DNA of 50,835 bases from Bacillota bacterium (GCA_023410875.1 JAEYPH010000002.1:1-50835); one strand, 5' to 3'. Positions 14,740-23,931 are shown, counted from the first letter of the stretch. A program made the numbers and translations. The notes: generated by a model not told the origin, from the letters alone.

Positions 14740-14767
14740 ACCAGATCAAATTTCAGGAGGAACGTTC

Positions 14768-16303
14768 ATGCGAGCCATCCTTTCCGTTTTCGACAAGACC
14801 GGCGTGGTGGATTTCGCCCGCGCTCTGCACGCCCAGGGCGTGGAGCTGATTTCCACCGGCGGCACCGCCAAAGCATTGCAGGCCGCCGGCCTGCCGGTTA
14901 CCGAGGTCAGTGACCTGACCGGCTTCCCCGAATGCCTGGACGGCCGGGTCAAAACGCTGCACCCGCTGATCCATGCGGGCATCCTGGCCATGCGGGGCAA
15001 CCCCGAGCACATGGAGCAGCTGGAACGCCTTCAGGTGCAGCCCATCGACATCGTCGCCATCAACCTGTATCCCTTCAAGCAGACCATCGCCAAGCCCGGC
15101 GTCTCCTTTGAGGAGTGTGTGGAAAACATCGACATCGGCGGCCCCACGATGCTGCGCGCCGCCGCCAAGAATTGGCAGGATGTGGCCGTGGCCGTGGACC
15201 CGGCAGATTATGCCGTGATCGCCACGGAGCTCTCCGCCGGGGGCGTGAGCCAGGAGACCAAGAAGAGGCTCATGTATAAGGTGTTCCAGCATACCGCCCA
15301 TTATGACGCGCTGATCTTCAACTATCTGCGCGGCCAGCAGGGCATCGCCTTCCCCGATACGCTGACGCTGACCTACGAGAAGCAGCAGGACCTGCGCTAC
15401 GGCGAAAACCCCCACCAGAGCGCCGTGTTCTACCGTGAGGTCGGCGCGCCTGCGTGCTCGCTTTCCGCTGCGGAGCAACTGCACGGCAAGGAACTGAGCT
15501 ATAACAACATCGGCGACGCCAACGGCGCGCTGGACCTGCTGCGGGAATACGACGAGACCACCGTGGTGGCCGTGAAGCACGCCAACCCGTGCGGCGTGGG
15601 CAGCGCCCCCACGGTCTATGAGGCGTGGAAGAAGGCTTACGAGGCCGACCCGATGTCCATCTTTGGCGGCATCGTCGTGACCAACGCCACGGTGGACGAG
15701 GCCACCGCCGCCGAGATGAGCCAGATCTTCCTGGAGATCGTTGTTGCCCCGGACTACACGCCCGAGGCGCTGGCGCTGCTCACGAAGAAGAAGAACATCC
15801 GCCTGCTCAAACTCCCTGGTATTTCCACCCGCCCGGCCAAGGGCACCTGGGACATGAAAAAGGTGCTGGGCGGCCTGCTGGTGCAGGAGCTGGACCTGGA
15901 CCTGCTGCCGGAAGGCGCGTGCAAGGTCGTCACCAAGCGTGCCCCCACGGAGGCCGAATGGGCGGACCTGCTGTTCGCGTGGAAGGTCGTAAAGCACACC
16001 AAGTCCAACGGCATCGCCGTGGCCAAGGCAGGCCAGTCGCTGGGCATCGGGCCTGGCCAGGTCAACCGCTTTTGGCCTACCCAACAGGCGCTGGAGCGCT
16101 CCGGCAACAAGGTGCGCGGGGCGGTGCTGGCCTCCGACGCGTTTTTCCCCTTCGATGATTGCGTCAAGGAAGCGGCCAAGTACGGCATCACCGCGATCAT
16201 ACAGCCCGGCGGCGCGGGTAAGGATGAGGACAGCATCAAGGCCGCCGATGAGGCGGGGATCGCGATGGTTTTCACGGGGATGAGGCACTTCAAGCATTCG
16301 TAG
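14768..16303 (+). CDS. purH: AICAR transformylase / IMP cyclohydrolase
   Basis: Bifunctional enzyme of the last two steps to IMP, 511 residues, full length. The N-terminal IMP cyclohydrolase domain (about 1-190) begins MRAILSVFDKTGV and has STGGTAKAL and GRVKTLHP. The C-terminal transformylase domain (about 200-511) has RYGENPHQSA, KHANPCGVG with the catalytic Lys-His pair, and FFPFDDCV near the end. CAGGAGG precedes the ATG. It lies 28 bases after purN. Confidence 0.97.
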   Translation: MRAILSVFDKTGVVDFARALHAQGVELISTGGTAKALQAAGLPVTEVSDLTGFPECLDGRVKTLHPLIHAGILAMRGNPEHMEQLERLQVQPIDIVAINLYPFKQTIAKPGVSFEECVENIDIGGPTMLRAAAKNWQDVAVAVDPADYAVIATELSAGGVSQETKKRLMYKVFQHTAHYDALIFNYLRGQQGIAFPDTLTLTYEKQQDLRYGENPHQSAVFYREVGAPACSLSAAEQLHGKELSYNNIGDANGALDLLREYDETTVVAVKHANPCGVGSAPTVYEAWKKAYEADPMSIFGGIVVTNATVDEATAAEMSQIFLEIVVAPDYTPEALALLTKKKNIRLLKLPGISTRPAKGTWDMKKVLGGLLVQELDLDLLPEGACKVVTKRAPTEAEWADLLFAWKVVKHTKSNGIAVAKAGQSLGIGPGQVNRFWPTQQALERSGNKVRGAVLASDAFFPFDDCVKEAAKYGITAIIQPGGAGKDEDSIKAADEAGIAMVFTGMRHFKHS

Positions 16304-16308
16304 CCACT

Positions 16309-16521
16309 CGGAGGGGGATTGCATCCCCCTTCCGAAGCCTCCCCCTGCTTGTGTCTGCCCTGCGCTGGTTGTGCGTTGCCCGCCACCGCACATGTCGCTG
16401 GCGGGCCTTTGAAAGACTCGGCCCACCTATGCTTGAAAAGTGCCCGGGAGAGCACGACGGATTTAGTCACTAGATTCTATCTTTCTGTTGGTTTGTCGGC
16501 GCGGAGTGAATCCGCGCCGAC
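16309..16521 (+). repeat. Repeat A copy 5 (degenerate)
   Basis: Fills the 299-base gap between purH and purD. Hairpin 1 is CGGAGGGGGAT/ATCCCCCTTCCG (16309-16334). Hairpin 2 is GCCCGCCA/TGGCGGGC (16378-16406), with GTCGC retained in its arm. A GGGAGAGC-A-CGACGG segment stands where hairpin 3 lies in other copies. Hairpin 4 is GTCGGCGCGGA/TCCGCGCCGAC (16495-16521) with loop GTGAA. The order and spacing match repeat A, but the sequence is more diverged. After it only AT-rich sequence and the purD ribosome site are seen. Confidence 0.5.
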
Positions 16522-16602
16522 GCGTAGCGCTCGCTTCTTACAATATGAGTTTTGATATGGACTTTGGGCTTCGGATTATGGCTTAGCGAAAGGAGAATGT
16601 AA

Positions 16603-17859
16603 ATGAAAATACTAGTCGTAGGCGGCGGAGGCCGCGAGCACGCCATCGTCTGGAAGCTGGCCCAGAGCCCCAAGGTCACCGAGCTCTACTGCGCGCCGGG
16701 CAATGGCGGCATCGCGGAGCTGGCCACATGCGTGCCCGTGAAGGCCATGGACTTTGACGGTATCGTGGCTCTTGCCAAAGAGAAGTCCATCGACCTGACC
16801 TTTGTGGCCCCCGACGACCCGCTGGCCGGCGGCTTGGTGGACGCGCTGGAGGCGGCGGGCTGCCCGGCCTTTGGCCCCAACCGCGCCGCCGCCCGCATCG
16901 AGGGCAGCAAGTCCTTCTCCAAGGATCTCATGCTCAAATACGGCATCCCCACGGCCCGCGCCGCCGCCTTCGACGACATGGGCGCGGCGCTGGACTATGT
17001 GCGCGCCCAGGATGGTCCGCTGGTCGTGAAGGCCGACGGCCTGGCGTTGGGCAAGGGTGTTTTCGTGTGCGACACCGCGCAAGAGGCTTTGGACGCCGTG
17101 CGCGCCATCATGGAGCAGAGGGCCTTTGGCGAGGCCGGCAGCCGCGTCGTCATTGAGGAGCGCCTGAGCGGCCCCGAGGTGTCGCTGATGGCCTTCACCG
17201 ACGGCGAGACCGTGCGCCTGATGCCCCCGGCTCAGGACCACAAGCGCGCCTTTGATGGCGACCAGGGCCCCAACACCGGCGGCATGGGCGCCTTCGCGCC
17301 CACGCCCACGCTGAGCGACGAGCAGATCCGGGAGGTCGGCGAACAGGTGCTGCAGCGGGCGGTGCGGGCCATGGCCGCCGAAGGCTGTCCCTTTCAGGGC
17401 ATACTGTACGCAGGCCTTATGCTGACGCCCCAGGGCGTGCGGGTGCTGGAATTCAACGCCCGCTTCGGCGACCCCGAGACCCAGGTCGTGCTTCCCTTGC
17501 TCGAAACCGATTTATTGGATATAATCATGGCAATCGGGCAACGTCGGCTGCGGGAGCTGGACATCCGCTGGAAAAGCGGCGCGGCGGCGGCGGTGGTGCT
17601 GGCCAGCGGCGGATATCCGGGGCCATATCGCACCGGATATCCCATCGAAGGTCTGCAGGACGCCTGTGACGCTGGGGCGCTGCTGTTCCACAGCGGCACG
17701 GCTGCGCAGGATGGCGTCGTGCGCACCGCCGGCGGGCGGGTGCTTTCGGTGGCGGCCACGGCGGACAGCCTGACCCAGGCCATCGAGCGCGCCTATGCGG
17801 CGGCGCAGCGCATTCGCTTCGACGATTGCCATTATAGGAGAGACATCGGCAAAGCATGA
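16603..17859 (+). CDS. purD: Phosphoribosylamine-glycine ligase
   Basis: GAR synthetase, 418 residues, full length. An ATP-grasp enzyme joining glycine to phosphoribosylamine. Motifs: MKILVVGGGGREHAI at the N-terminus, VAPDDPLAGGLVDAL, VVKADGLALGKGV (ATP-grasp), DHKRAFDGDQGPNTGGMGA and VLEFNARFGDPETQ. AAAGGAGAATGTAA precedes the ATG. Separated from purH by a repeat A element, so it may be read through or have its own promoter. It overlaps the next gene by four bases (ATGA). Confidence 0.96.
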   Translation: MKILVVGGGGREHAIVWKLAQSPKVTELYCAPGNGGIAELATCVPVKAMDFDGIVALAKEKSIDLTFVAPDDPLAGGLVDALEAAGCPAFGPNRAAARIEGSKSFSKDLMLKYGIPTARAAAFDDMGAALDYVRAQDGPLVVKADGLALGKGVFVCDTAQEALDAVRAIMEQRAFGEAGSRVVIEERLSGPEVSLMAFTDGETVRLMPPAQDHKRAFDGDQGPNTGGMGAFAPTPTLSDEQIREVGEQVLQRAVRAMAAEGCPFQGILYAGLMLTPQGVRVLEFNARFGDPETQVVLPLLETDLLDIIMAIGQRRLRELDIRWKSGAAAAVVLASGGYPGPYRTGYPIEGLQDACDAGALLFHSGTAAQDGVVRTAGGRVLSVAATADSLTQAIERAYAAAQRIRFDDCHYRRDIGKA

Positions 17860-18380
17860 CCAAGCGGTGCATCCTGATCTTCCCCGATTTTGAAAACCGG
17901 GGGCTTATTGACGACATCCGGGCCAGATACGACCCCGTGGTGCACAACGTGGCGCCGCACGTCACGCTGGTTTTCCCCTTCGAGAGCGCGTTCAAGACCG
18001 AGCAGGTACGTGAGCATGTGGTTGCGGCGCTTTCGGGTATCCCGCCTTTCAAGCTCAGCCTGCAGGGCATCGTGGAGCAGAAGGGCTTCGGCAACTATCT
18101 GCTGCTGGATGTGCACCGGGGCAAGCGGCGCGTCGTGGAGATGCACCGCCGGCTGTATACGGGCATTCTTGCGCCTTTCCTGCCCGAGTGGAGCCGCAGC
18201 TTCGTGCCCCACATGACTGTGGGGCGGCTGGAGGATGAGCGGGAGTTCCAGGTGGCCGCCAAAGTTACGCGGCACTTTTGCGAGGAATTCGCCTCGGTGA
18301 TTCACAAGGTGTCCTGCGAGATCATCGCCGAGAACAACGATTCCATCATCGAATTTGAGGTGGTGCTGACCGGGGAATGA
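17856..18380 (+). CDS. 2'-5' RNA ligase family protein (2H phosphoesterase)
   Basis: A 174-residue protein with the two HxT motifs of the 2H phosphoesterase superfamily: HVTL (H35, T37) and HMTVG (about residue 120). Such enzymes open or form 2'-phosphodiester bonds in RNA or cyclic nucleotides; the substrate here is unknown. Translation is coupled to purD through an ATGA overlap, so it is probably made with the purine enzymes, but no pathway link is established. Confidence 0.85.
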   Translation: MTKRCILIFPDFENRGLIDDIRARYDPVVHNVAPHVTLVFPFESAFKTEQVREHVVAALSGIPPFKLSLQGIVEQKGFGNYLLLDVHRGKRRVVEMHRRLYTGILAPFLPEWSRSFVPHMTVGRLEDEREFQVAAKVTRHFCEEFASVIHKVSCEIIAENNDSIIEFEVVLTGE

Positions 18381-18423
18381 GGGCCCGGAGCAACAACATT
18401 GCGTAGTGGAATAAACCGACCAG

Positions 18424-18453
18424 TGCCCGGCGAAAGGAACTTTTTGCCGGGCA
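18424..18453 (+). terminator. Possible terminator after the pur operon
   Basis: TGCCCGGC pairs with GCCGGGCA over a 14-base loop that contains TTTTT. No T run follows the stem, so it may be a weak terminator or a transcript-end stabiliser. Confidence 0.4.
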
Positions 18454-18539
18454 TGGCTGTCTTTACTGTATAACGTATATGTCCATAGCCATCGGGCCAT
18501 ACTTGCACGGGCGCTGCCGGAGCCGTCCGGGAGTGAAAC

Positions 18540-18567
18540 TTGTCAATTTTGTCGATCGTGCTATAAT
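18540..18567 (+). promoter_or_regulatory. SigA promoter of the LRR protein gene, with embedded 0A-like site
   Basis: TTGTCA (18540-18545), a 16-base spacer and TATAAT (18562-18567). The spacer contains TTGTCGAT (18549-18556), one base off TTGTCGAA. Binding there would block RNA polymerase, so Spo0A repression is possible. Confidence 0.6.
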
Positions 18568-18623
18568 ATTTCATATATCCCTATGACTTGATGTATTTCC
18601 ACGGATCGGGAGGTGAACCAAAG

Positions 18624-20243
18624 ATGAAACAAAAAGCAATGCTGCTGGCAGCGGCGCTGCTGGCCGTGGCTTTGGCGGCGGCCCCGCTGGCGCTGGCCGC
18701 TCCGGAGCAGCCCGTTCTCAACGTAGGCGCGCCCATCGCGTGGCCCGAGCCTGCCACCAGCGCCGATACGACCGTGCTGGCCAACGACAGCATCGTGAAG
18801 GTCCCCGATGCCAAGCTTAAGGCCGCATTGATCAGCGCCACCAAGCTTGCCGCGGGCAAACAGCTGCGCATGAGCGACCTGGCCAAGCTGGCCGGCGGGC
18901 TGGACCTTTCCAACAAGGGCATCGCCAACGCCGACGGCCTGCAATACTGCGTCAATGTAACTGCCATCAACCTGACCAACAACAAGCTGACGGGCCTGCC
19001 GGCCAAGTTTAAGGACCTGACCAAGCTGGAAACCCTTTCGCTGGCCGATAACAGGCTGGCCAAGTTCCCTGAGGTGCTGGGCTCGCTGCCGGCGCTGACC
19101 ACGCTTTCGCTGCGGGGCAACCAGCTGGACAAGCTGCCCACGACGCTCAACGTGCAGCTCTCGCAGGTCAAGTATCTGGATGTATCGGACAACAAGCTGT
19201 CCACGATCCCCACCGTCATCGGCAAGCTGTCGGCGCTGGAGACGCTCTATTGGGCGGACAACGGCGTAAAGACCGCTGCAGCCGATGTGTTCAAGATGGC
19301 CAAACTGGTCAATCTGGACCTGTCGGGCAATCTGCTGGAGGAGCTGCCCAAGGAGGCGGCCACCGCTCCGGTTTTGGCCAATCTGGATGTAAGCGCCAAC
19401 CTGCTGGGCGAGCTGCCCACGGGCATCGGCGCTGCGCCGGCGCTGGTCAAGTTATACTGCCGCAGCAACCGCCTGGTCGCCATCGAGCCATCGCTGTGCA
19501 CCGGCAAGGTCAAGACGCTGCTGCTGGGCATCAACCGCATCGCCAAGCTGCCCGAGGAGCTGAGCGCAAAGACCTTTGACCGCATCGACGTGGAATGGAA
19601 TTATCTGGACATGGCCGAGGGCTCCGCGGACCGCAAGATCATGGAATCGGTGACCGCCGCCGGGGGCAGCGCCTATCTGCACCAACTGGCGCAACTGCAG
19701 GTGAAGGCCAGCGACATCACGCGCACGACGATTCACCTGCAGTGGCAGCCCGTGCCCGATGGCAGCGAGGGTGAGAGCACCTGGACCGTCAGCAAGTATT
19801 ATGTCTACGACGCCAACAACCAGACCACATGGAAGAAATACGCCGAGCTGGACAGCATGGCCGGCCAGTACGTCGTGACCGGGCTGGACATGGGCAAGGA
19901 CATGCGCCTGATGGTCGGCGTGGAATATGATCTGCAGCTGCCCGATTTTGAGGGTTCTACACGCAACTTCACCGAGGTGAACGTGACGACGCTGGAAAAG
20001 GACGACCCCACGCCTGCCGCAGAAGCCACGGCAACCGTGCGGCCCACCGATCCTGGGCCTGCTACGCCCACGCCCACCGATGCCATCACCGTGGATAAAG
20101 GGGAGGATACCCAAGCCACGGCCGGTTCTTCCGGCGGCATGATGGCCGCGCTGATCATCGTGAGCCTCGTGGCCATCGGTGCCATCGCTTCTCTGGTCTA
20201 TCTGGTGTTGAAGCAGAGGCGGCGCAACCAGTATAAGTACTAA
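18624..20243 (+). CDS. Leucine-rich repeat surface protein with C-terminal membrane anchor
   Basis: A 539-residue exported protein. The signal peptide (about 1-29) has a basic start and an Ala/Leu core. About ten leucine-rich repeats follow (residues 100-330), such as LTKLETLSLADNRLAKFP and VKYLDVSDNKLSTIP. A fibronectin-III-like region (about 360-460) includes TTIHLQWQPVPDG. Then come a Pro/Thr/Ala-rich linker, a transmembrane segment (about 505-528) and a short basic tail. The topology suggests an extracellular ligand- or protein-binding domain tethered to the membrane. The start has GGGAGGTG upstream. The partner is unknown. A terminator follows. Confidence 0.85.
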   Translation: MKQKAMLLAAALLAVALAAAPLALAAPEQPVLNVGAPIAWPEPATSADTTVLANDSIVKVPDAKLKAALISATKLAAGKQLRMSDLAKLAGGLDLSNKGIANADGLQYCVNVTAINLTNNKLTGLPAKFKDLTKLETLSLADNRLAKFPEVLGSLPALTTLSLRGNQLDKLPTTLNVQLSQVKYLDVSDNKLSTIPTVIGKLSALETLYWADNGVKTAAADVFKMAKLVNLDLSGNLLEELPKEAATAPVLANLDVSANLLGELPTGIGAAPALVKLYCRSNRLVAIEPSLCTGKVKTLLLGINRIAKLPEELSAKTFDRIDVEWNYLDMAEGSADRKIMESVTAAGGSAYLHQLAQLQVKASDITRTTIHLQWQPVPDGSEGESTWTVSKYYVYDANNQTTWKKYAELDSMAGQYVVTGLDMGKDMRLMVGVEYDLQLPDFEGSTRNFTEVNVTTLEKDDPTPAAEATATVRPTDPGPATPTPTDAITVDKGEDTQATAGSSGGMMAALIIVSLVAIGAIASLVYLVLKQRRRNQYKY

Positions 20244-20266
20244 GAAACAGTCTCATACACAACAGA

Positions 20267-20299
20267 CCGGCCCGCGGGTTTAGCCTACCGGGCCGTTTT
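20267..20299 (+). terminator. Terminator after the LRR gene
   Basis: CGGCCCG (20268-20274) pairs with CGGGCCG (20289-20295), followed by TTTT. Confidence 0.65.
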
Positions 20300-20330
20300 A
20301 GGTGCATTCGGATTAAGATATGTTTTCCCT

Positions 20331-20358
20331 TTGGCTGTTCATCCCGGCGTGTTACACT
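20331..20358 (+). promoter_or_regulatory. Candidate promoter of the ABC exporter gene
   Basis: TTGGCT, a 16-base spacer and TACACT, 45 bases before the start codon. Moderate match to SigA. Confidence 0.4.
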
Positions 20359-20403
20359 ATACCGCATCGGGCGTTGACTCGTCATGATCTTTCCGGAGGC
20401 TCT

Positions 20404-22152
20404 ATGAGCGAAAAAGTCCGCAAGTTCCTGTCCTATTACAAACCCCATCTGGGTCTGCTGGCGGCAGATCTGCTGTGCGCCGTCGTCGTGGCAGCGGTAG
20501 CGGTGGCGCTGCCGTTGTGCGTGCGCGCCATCACCAAGGACGCGCTGGCCTGGGGCGCAACCAGCGCGCCGAGCCGCATCTACGGCGTGGGCATGCTCAT
20601 GGTGGCGCTGATCGCCGTGCAGAGCCTGTGCGGTTTTTTTGTGGACGCCCGAGGGCATGCCCTGGGCGCGGCCATGGAGGCGGACATGCGCCGCGACCTG
20701 TTCGCGCACCTGCTGCGCCAGGAGTTCGGTTTCTTTGACCGGCGCAGCGTTGGTGAGCTCATGGGCCGCATCTCCAACGACCTGCTGCAATTGACCGAGC
20801 TTTATCACCACGGCCCGCAGGATTATCTGATCTATGTAATCAAGTTCGTCGGCGCTCTGGTCGTGCTGTGGGGAATCGATTGGCGGCTGACGCTGGTCAT
20901 TTTTGCCTTTCTGCCGGTGCTGGCGTTGTGGACGCTGCTCTTCGGCCGGCGGATGAACCGGGCGCTCAAGCGCACGATGGAGCGCGTGGGCGGCGTGAAC
21001 GCCCAGGTGGAGGATGCGCTGTCCGGCGTGCGCACGGTGCAGTCCTTTGCCAATGAGGCGGCGGAGCAGGCGCGGTTTGACCGGGAGAATGGCCGCTTCT
21101 TGCGCAGCCGCGTGGAGGGGTATCGCAGCGAGGCGTGGCTGTCCCAGGGGGTGGACACGTTCTCGGCGCTCATCACCGTGGCCGTCGTCGTTTTCGGTGC
21201 CATGGCCGTCACGCGCTCAGCGCTGGACCTGGCGGACCTGCTGACCTTCCTGCTGTATGCCGGCAACCTGATCGAGCCCATCCGCAGCCTGGCCCACATG
21301 ACCGAGCAGTTCCAGCAGGGAGTGGCGGGTTTTGGGCGGTTCTGGGAGCTCATGCAGCGCCGCCCGGAGATCGCCGACGGGCCAGCCTCTCTGTCGCCAG
21401 CAGCGGTTCACGGCGACATTTCACTGAGGGGCGTGGGCTTTCGTTATCACGAGGATCGCGACTATGTGCTCAGAGATTTGTCGCTGGACATCCGCGCCGG
21501 CGAGCGCGTGGCGCTGGTGGGGCCCAGCGGCGTAGGCAAGACCACGCTGTGCGCGCTGATTCCGCGGTTCTATGAGCCGCAGCAGGGCAGTGTGCTGCTG
21601 GATGGCGTGGATGTGCGCGCCTGGTCGCTGCAGGCGCTGCGCCGCAGCGTAGGCGTCGTGCAGCAGGATGCCTATCTTTTCGACGGCACGGTGCTGGACA
21701 ACATCCTTTACGGCCGGCCGGAGGCCGGCCGCGAACAGGCTGTGGCGGCGGCGCAGGCGGCAGGCGCCCATGAATTCATCGACACTTTGCCCCAAGGATA
21801 TGACACCGAAATTGGACAACGGGGTGTACGGCTGTCCGGCGGGCAGCGCCAGCGGCTGAGCATCGCCCGCGTGTTTTTGAAAGACCCGGCGGTGCTGATC
21901 TTCGACGAAGCCACCAGCGCTTTGGACGAATACAGCGAGCGCTCCGTGCAGCAATCTTTGGAGCGGCTGTCCCAGGGGCGCACGACCATCGTCATCGCCC
22001 ATCGGCTGTCCTCGGTGCGCCGGGCGCAGCGCATCGTCGTGCTGGGCGAGCAGGGCATCGAGGAGCAGGGCAGCCACGAGGATCTGCTGCACCGCGGCGG
22101 CGCCTATGCGGCGCTGTTCCGCGAGCAGTTGGGGCTGGAGAAGATGCTATGA
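20404..22152 (+). CDS. ABC exporter half-transporter (MdlB/MsbA type)
   Basis: A 582-residue fusion of a six-helix membrane domain (about 1-310) and an ATPase domain (about 335-582). Walker A is GPSGVGKTT, the Q-loop is VQQDAYLF, the signature is RLSGGQRQRLSIARV, Walker B is VLIFDEATSALD, and the switch is AHRLSS. It should work as a homodimer, or a heterodimer with a partner encoded elsewhere, exporting lipids, peptides or drugs; the substrate cannot be told. The ATG at 20404 with GGAGG upstream gives the expected N-terminus. Confidence 0.93.
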   Translation: MSEKVRKFLSYYKPHLGLLAADLLCAVVVAAVAVALPLCVRAITKDALAWGATSAPSRIYGVGMLMVALIAVQSLCGFFVDARGHALGAAMEADMRRDLFAHLLRQEFGFFDRRSVGELMGRISNDLLQLTELYHHGPQDYLIYVIKFVGALVVLWGIDWRLTLVIFAFLPVLALWTLLFGRRMNRALKRTMERVGGVNAQVEDALSGVRTVQSFANEAAEQARFDRENGRFLRSRVEGYRSEAWLSQGVDTFSALITVAVVVFGAMAVTRSALDLADLLTFLLYAGNLIEPIRSLAHMTEQFQQGVAGFGRFWELMQRRPEIADGPASLSPAAVHGDISLRGVGFRYHEDRDYVLRDLSLDIRAGERVALVGPSGVGKTTLCALIPRFYEPQQGSVLLDGVDVRAWSLQALRRSVGVVQQDAYLFDGTVLDNILYGRPEAGREQAVAAAQAAGAHEFIDTLPQGYDTEIGQRGVRLSGGQRQRLSIARVFLKDPAVLIFDEATSALDEYSERSVQQSLERLSQGRTTIVIAHRLSSVRRAQRIVVLGEQGIEEQGSHEDLLHRGGAYAALFREQLGLEKML

Positions 22153-22172
22153 AAAAAACGGTAAAATAGTTG

Positions 22173-22871
22173 TTACGCTAAAAAGACAAGGTTGAACCCT
22201 GTGTAATCGCAGGACACCATGTGATAGTGTACACCGCCAAAGGCGCCTTCGATGGCGTGGCCTTCGGCTACGCCGTGCAGATGGCCATAAACGGCGATGT
22301 CCACACCGTGGCTTTCCAGCAGCGTGGTGAAATCCGAGGGTTCCCGGCGCTCGTTGAAGGGCGGGAAGTGCAGCATCGCCACGACCTTTTGCCCCGGCGC
22401 GCGCAGCCGGTCTGCCGCGTCCAGCGTAAGCCCCAGGCGGATGACCTCACGGCGGTAGATCTTTTCGTCCTGGGAACCCTCCCAGGAGGAGCTGCCCGGG
22501 CAGGTCCAGCCACGGGTGCCGCACACGATGAATTCACCCAGGCGCAAAGCGTCGTTCTGCACGGCCAGCATGCCCTGGGGCAGGTGGCTGCGCACGCGGT
22601 TGACGCTGGACCACCAGTAGTCGTGGTTGCCGCGCAGCAACACCTTGCGACCGGGCAAAGCCGCAATGGATTCCAGGTCCACAGTGGCTTCTTCCAGCGT
22701 CATCGCCCAGGAAAGGTCGCCAGGCAACAAGACGGTGTCCTCTGGTGACACCGTCCTGATCCAAGCATCTTTTATTCGTTCCCAGTGGTTCTCCCAGCGC
22801 TTTCCGAATACGTCCATCGGCTTGGGCGTGTGCCCCGAAAGGTGCAGGTCCGATATGGCGTATAGCTTCAT
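22173..22871 (-). CDS. Metallophosphoesterase
   Basis: A 232-residue calcineurin-like phosphoesterase. All metal-binding motifs are present: DLHL (residues 8-11), LPGDLSWAM, RGNHDYWWSS, LHFPPF and YGHLHG. These bind a dinuclear centre and hydrolyse a phosphomonoester or diester; the substrate is unknown. There is no signal peptide, so it is cytoplasmic. It starts nine bases after the zinc-ribbon gene upstream and is probably cotranscribed. Confidence 0.92.
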   Translation of the reverse strand: MKLYAISDLHLSGHTPKPMDVFGKRWENHWERIKDAWIRTVSPEDTVLLPGDLSWAMTLEEATVDLESIAALPGRKVLLRGNHDYWWSSVNRVRSHLPQGMLAVQNDALRLGEFIVCGTRGWTCPGSSSWEGSQDEKIYRREVIRLGLTLDAADRLRAPGQKVVAMLHFPPFNERREPSDFTTLLESHGVDIAVYGHLHGVAEGHAIEGAFGGVHYHMVSCDYTGFNLVFLA

Positions 22872-22880
22872 CCAATGCTC

Positions 22881-23324
22881 CTACTCGTCGTCGTCCTCTC
22901 CAAAGGGCTTCGCTTCGTCGCCTTCAAAGTCTTCATCCTCATCCAGCGCGTCGTCGGCCTCGGGGAATGCCTCGTCCTCGGTCAGCGCCTCGTTGATATG
23001 CTCCAGCTCGAAGGCGGGCACAGCTTCGGCCTCTTCGTCCAACGCTATCTCTTCCAGGTCGGCGATGGCGTCAACCTCTTCTTCATCCTCCTCGACGACT
23101 TCCTCGCCAGCGTGCTGCTTGCTGTCCAGCTTTTTCAAATCCAGCAGGCACTCGGCGCAGTATTCCTCGCCAAAGACGATCTCACGCTCGCCACACAGCG
23201 GGCAAAGCTCGCCTTCGTCGTCATGGTGCTCGATTCCCTTGGCTTCCTTCAAGCACACGGTGCAATAGGGCTGATCATCCAATATATAATTGAGTTCGCA
23301 CTTGGGGCATTTCCTCAGGGGCAT
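22881..23324 (-). CDS. Zinc-ribbon protein with a long acidic tail
   Basis: A 147-residue protein of unknown function. The N-terminal half has four CxxC pairs (CPKC, CTVC, CPLC, CAEC), forming two zinc ribbons in about residues 5-62. The C-terminal half (about 75-147) is almost all Glu, Asp and Ala and is probably disordered. The ATG at 23324 has GAGGTGA eight bases upstream; the reading frame is open further 5' but without support. It may act as an adaptor through its acidic tail. It leads the metallophosphoesterase gene. Confidence 0.75.
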   Translation of the reverse strand: MPLRKCPKCELNYILDDQPYCTVCLKEAKGIEHHDDEGELCPLCGEREIVFGEEYCAECLLDLKKLDSKQHAGEEVVEEDEEEVDAIADLEEIALDEEAEAVPAFELEHINEALTEDEAFPEADDALDEDEDFEGDEAKPFGEDDDE

Positions 23325-23411
23325 ACACTTCACCTCGGCCAAGAATGGGGGTGGAAAATCCACACTCACTATAATATAAGCTGGCGGCATTCTGTCAATA
23401 ACCTATTTTTC

Positions 23412-23614
23412 ATCGGCGACGCATGGCGTCGCCGATGATTTGGACGCCTTGTAGTGTGTGCCGTTTGTCGCCCGGTGATAACTGTCGCCGGGCGACATCC
23501 TAGTCTATGTTTTCTATATAACTCTATAGAAGCGTTGGATCGCCTACGGGCGGGGTTTTTCTGCGTTTTGCCCGTGACACCCGTTTCCTCCCGCCGAATC
23601 AATCGGCGGTCGGT
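23412..23614 (+). repeat. Repeat A copy 2 (four-hairpin element)
   Basis: Hairpin 1 ATCGGCGACGC/GCGTCGCCGAT (23412-23436). Hairpin 2 GTCGCCCGGTGA/TCGCCGGGCGAC (23467-23496) with loop TAACTG. Hairpin 3 CGCC-TACG-GGCG (23541-23552) followed by TTTTT. Hairpin 4 CCGCCGA/TCGGCGG (23591-23609). This copy lies between divergent genes, so it is not simply a terminator. Confidence 0.75.
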
Positions 23615-23931
23615 AAAGAATTGTGCTGTCAATGAATGTGATAAACAGAACAAAGTGAGAAGTTGATCATTTTGGGTGGTTCGACCAATGCTTTTTTTGA
23701 AATCGGTTGTTGCGGGTTCCATGGTATGCTGTATTTGCGTTTTGACTGAATGATGTGCTTTTAAAGTTCCCAAAAACAGCTTATGGGAAATATTGTCTTG
23801 TAAACAACTTGCCAATTTCCTCGCAATCGTTGTTTTGATGCATTATCATATGCACATTCCATTTCGACGGCATGGCGTCATGCGACCCTAGACTGCGCGC
23901 AAGCGCAAGATCACCCAAATGGAAGGAAGGT
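23615..23931. other. AT-rich upstream region of the CAP-domain gene
   Basis: No gene is supported. The stretch is AT-rich compared with its surroundings. CGTCGAAAT on the reverse strand (near 23862-23870) is a weak 0A-box resemblance. A short GCATGGCGTCATGC palindrome (about 23871-23884) and a GCGCGCAAGCGC palindrome lie close to the start codon. No clear SigA promoter at standard spacing was found. Confidence 0.4.

Noticed and set aside
14753..16426. Long minus-strand reading frame (557 codons) antisense to purH
   Set aside because: It is the shadow of a GC-rich conserved gene; the product is low-complexity and has no start signal.
18381..18623. Cyclic-di-GMP riboswitch before the LRR gene
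   Set aside because: No GGGACGCAAAGCC-type core is present; only a simple hairpin at 18424-18453 was found.
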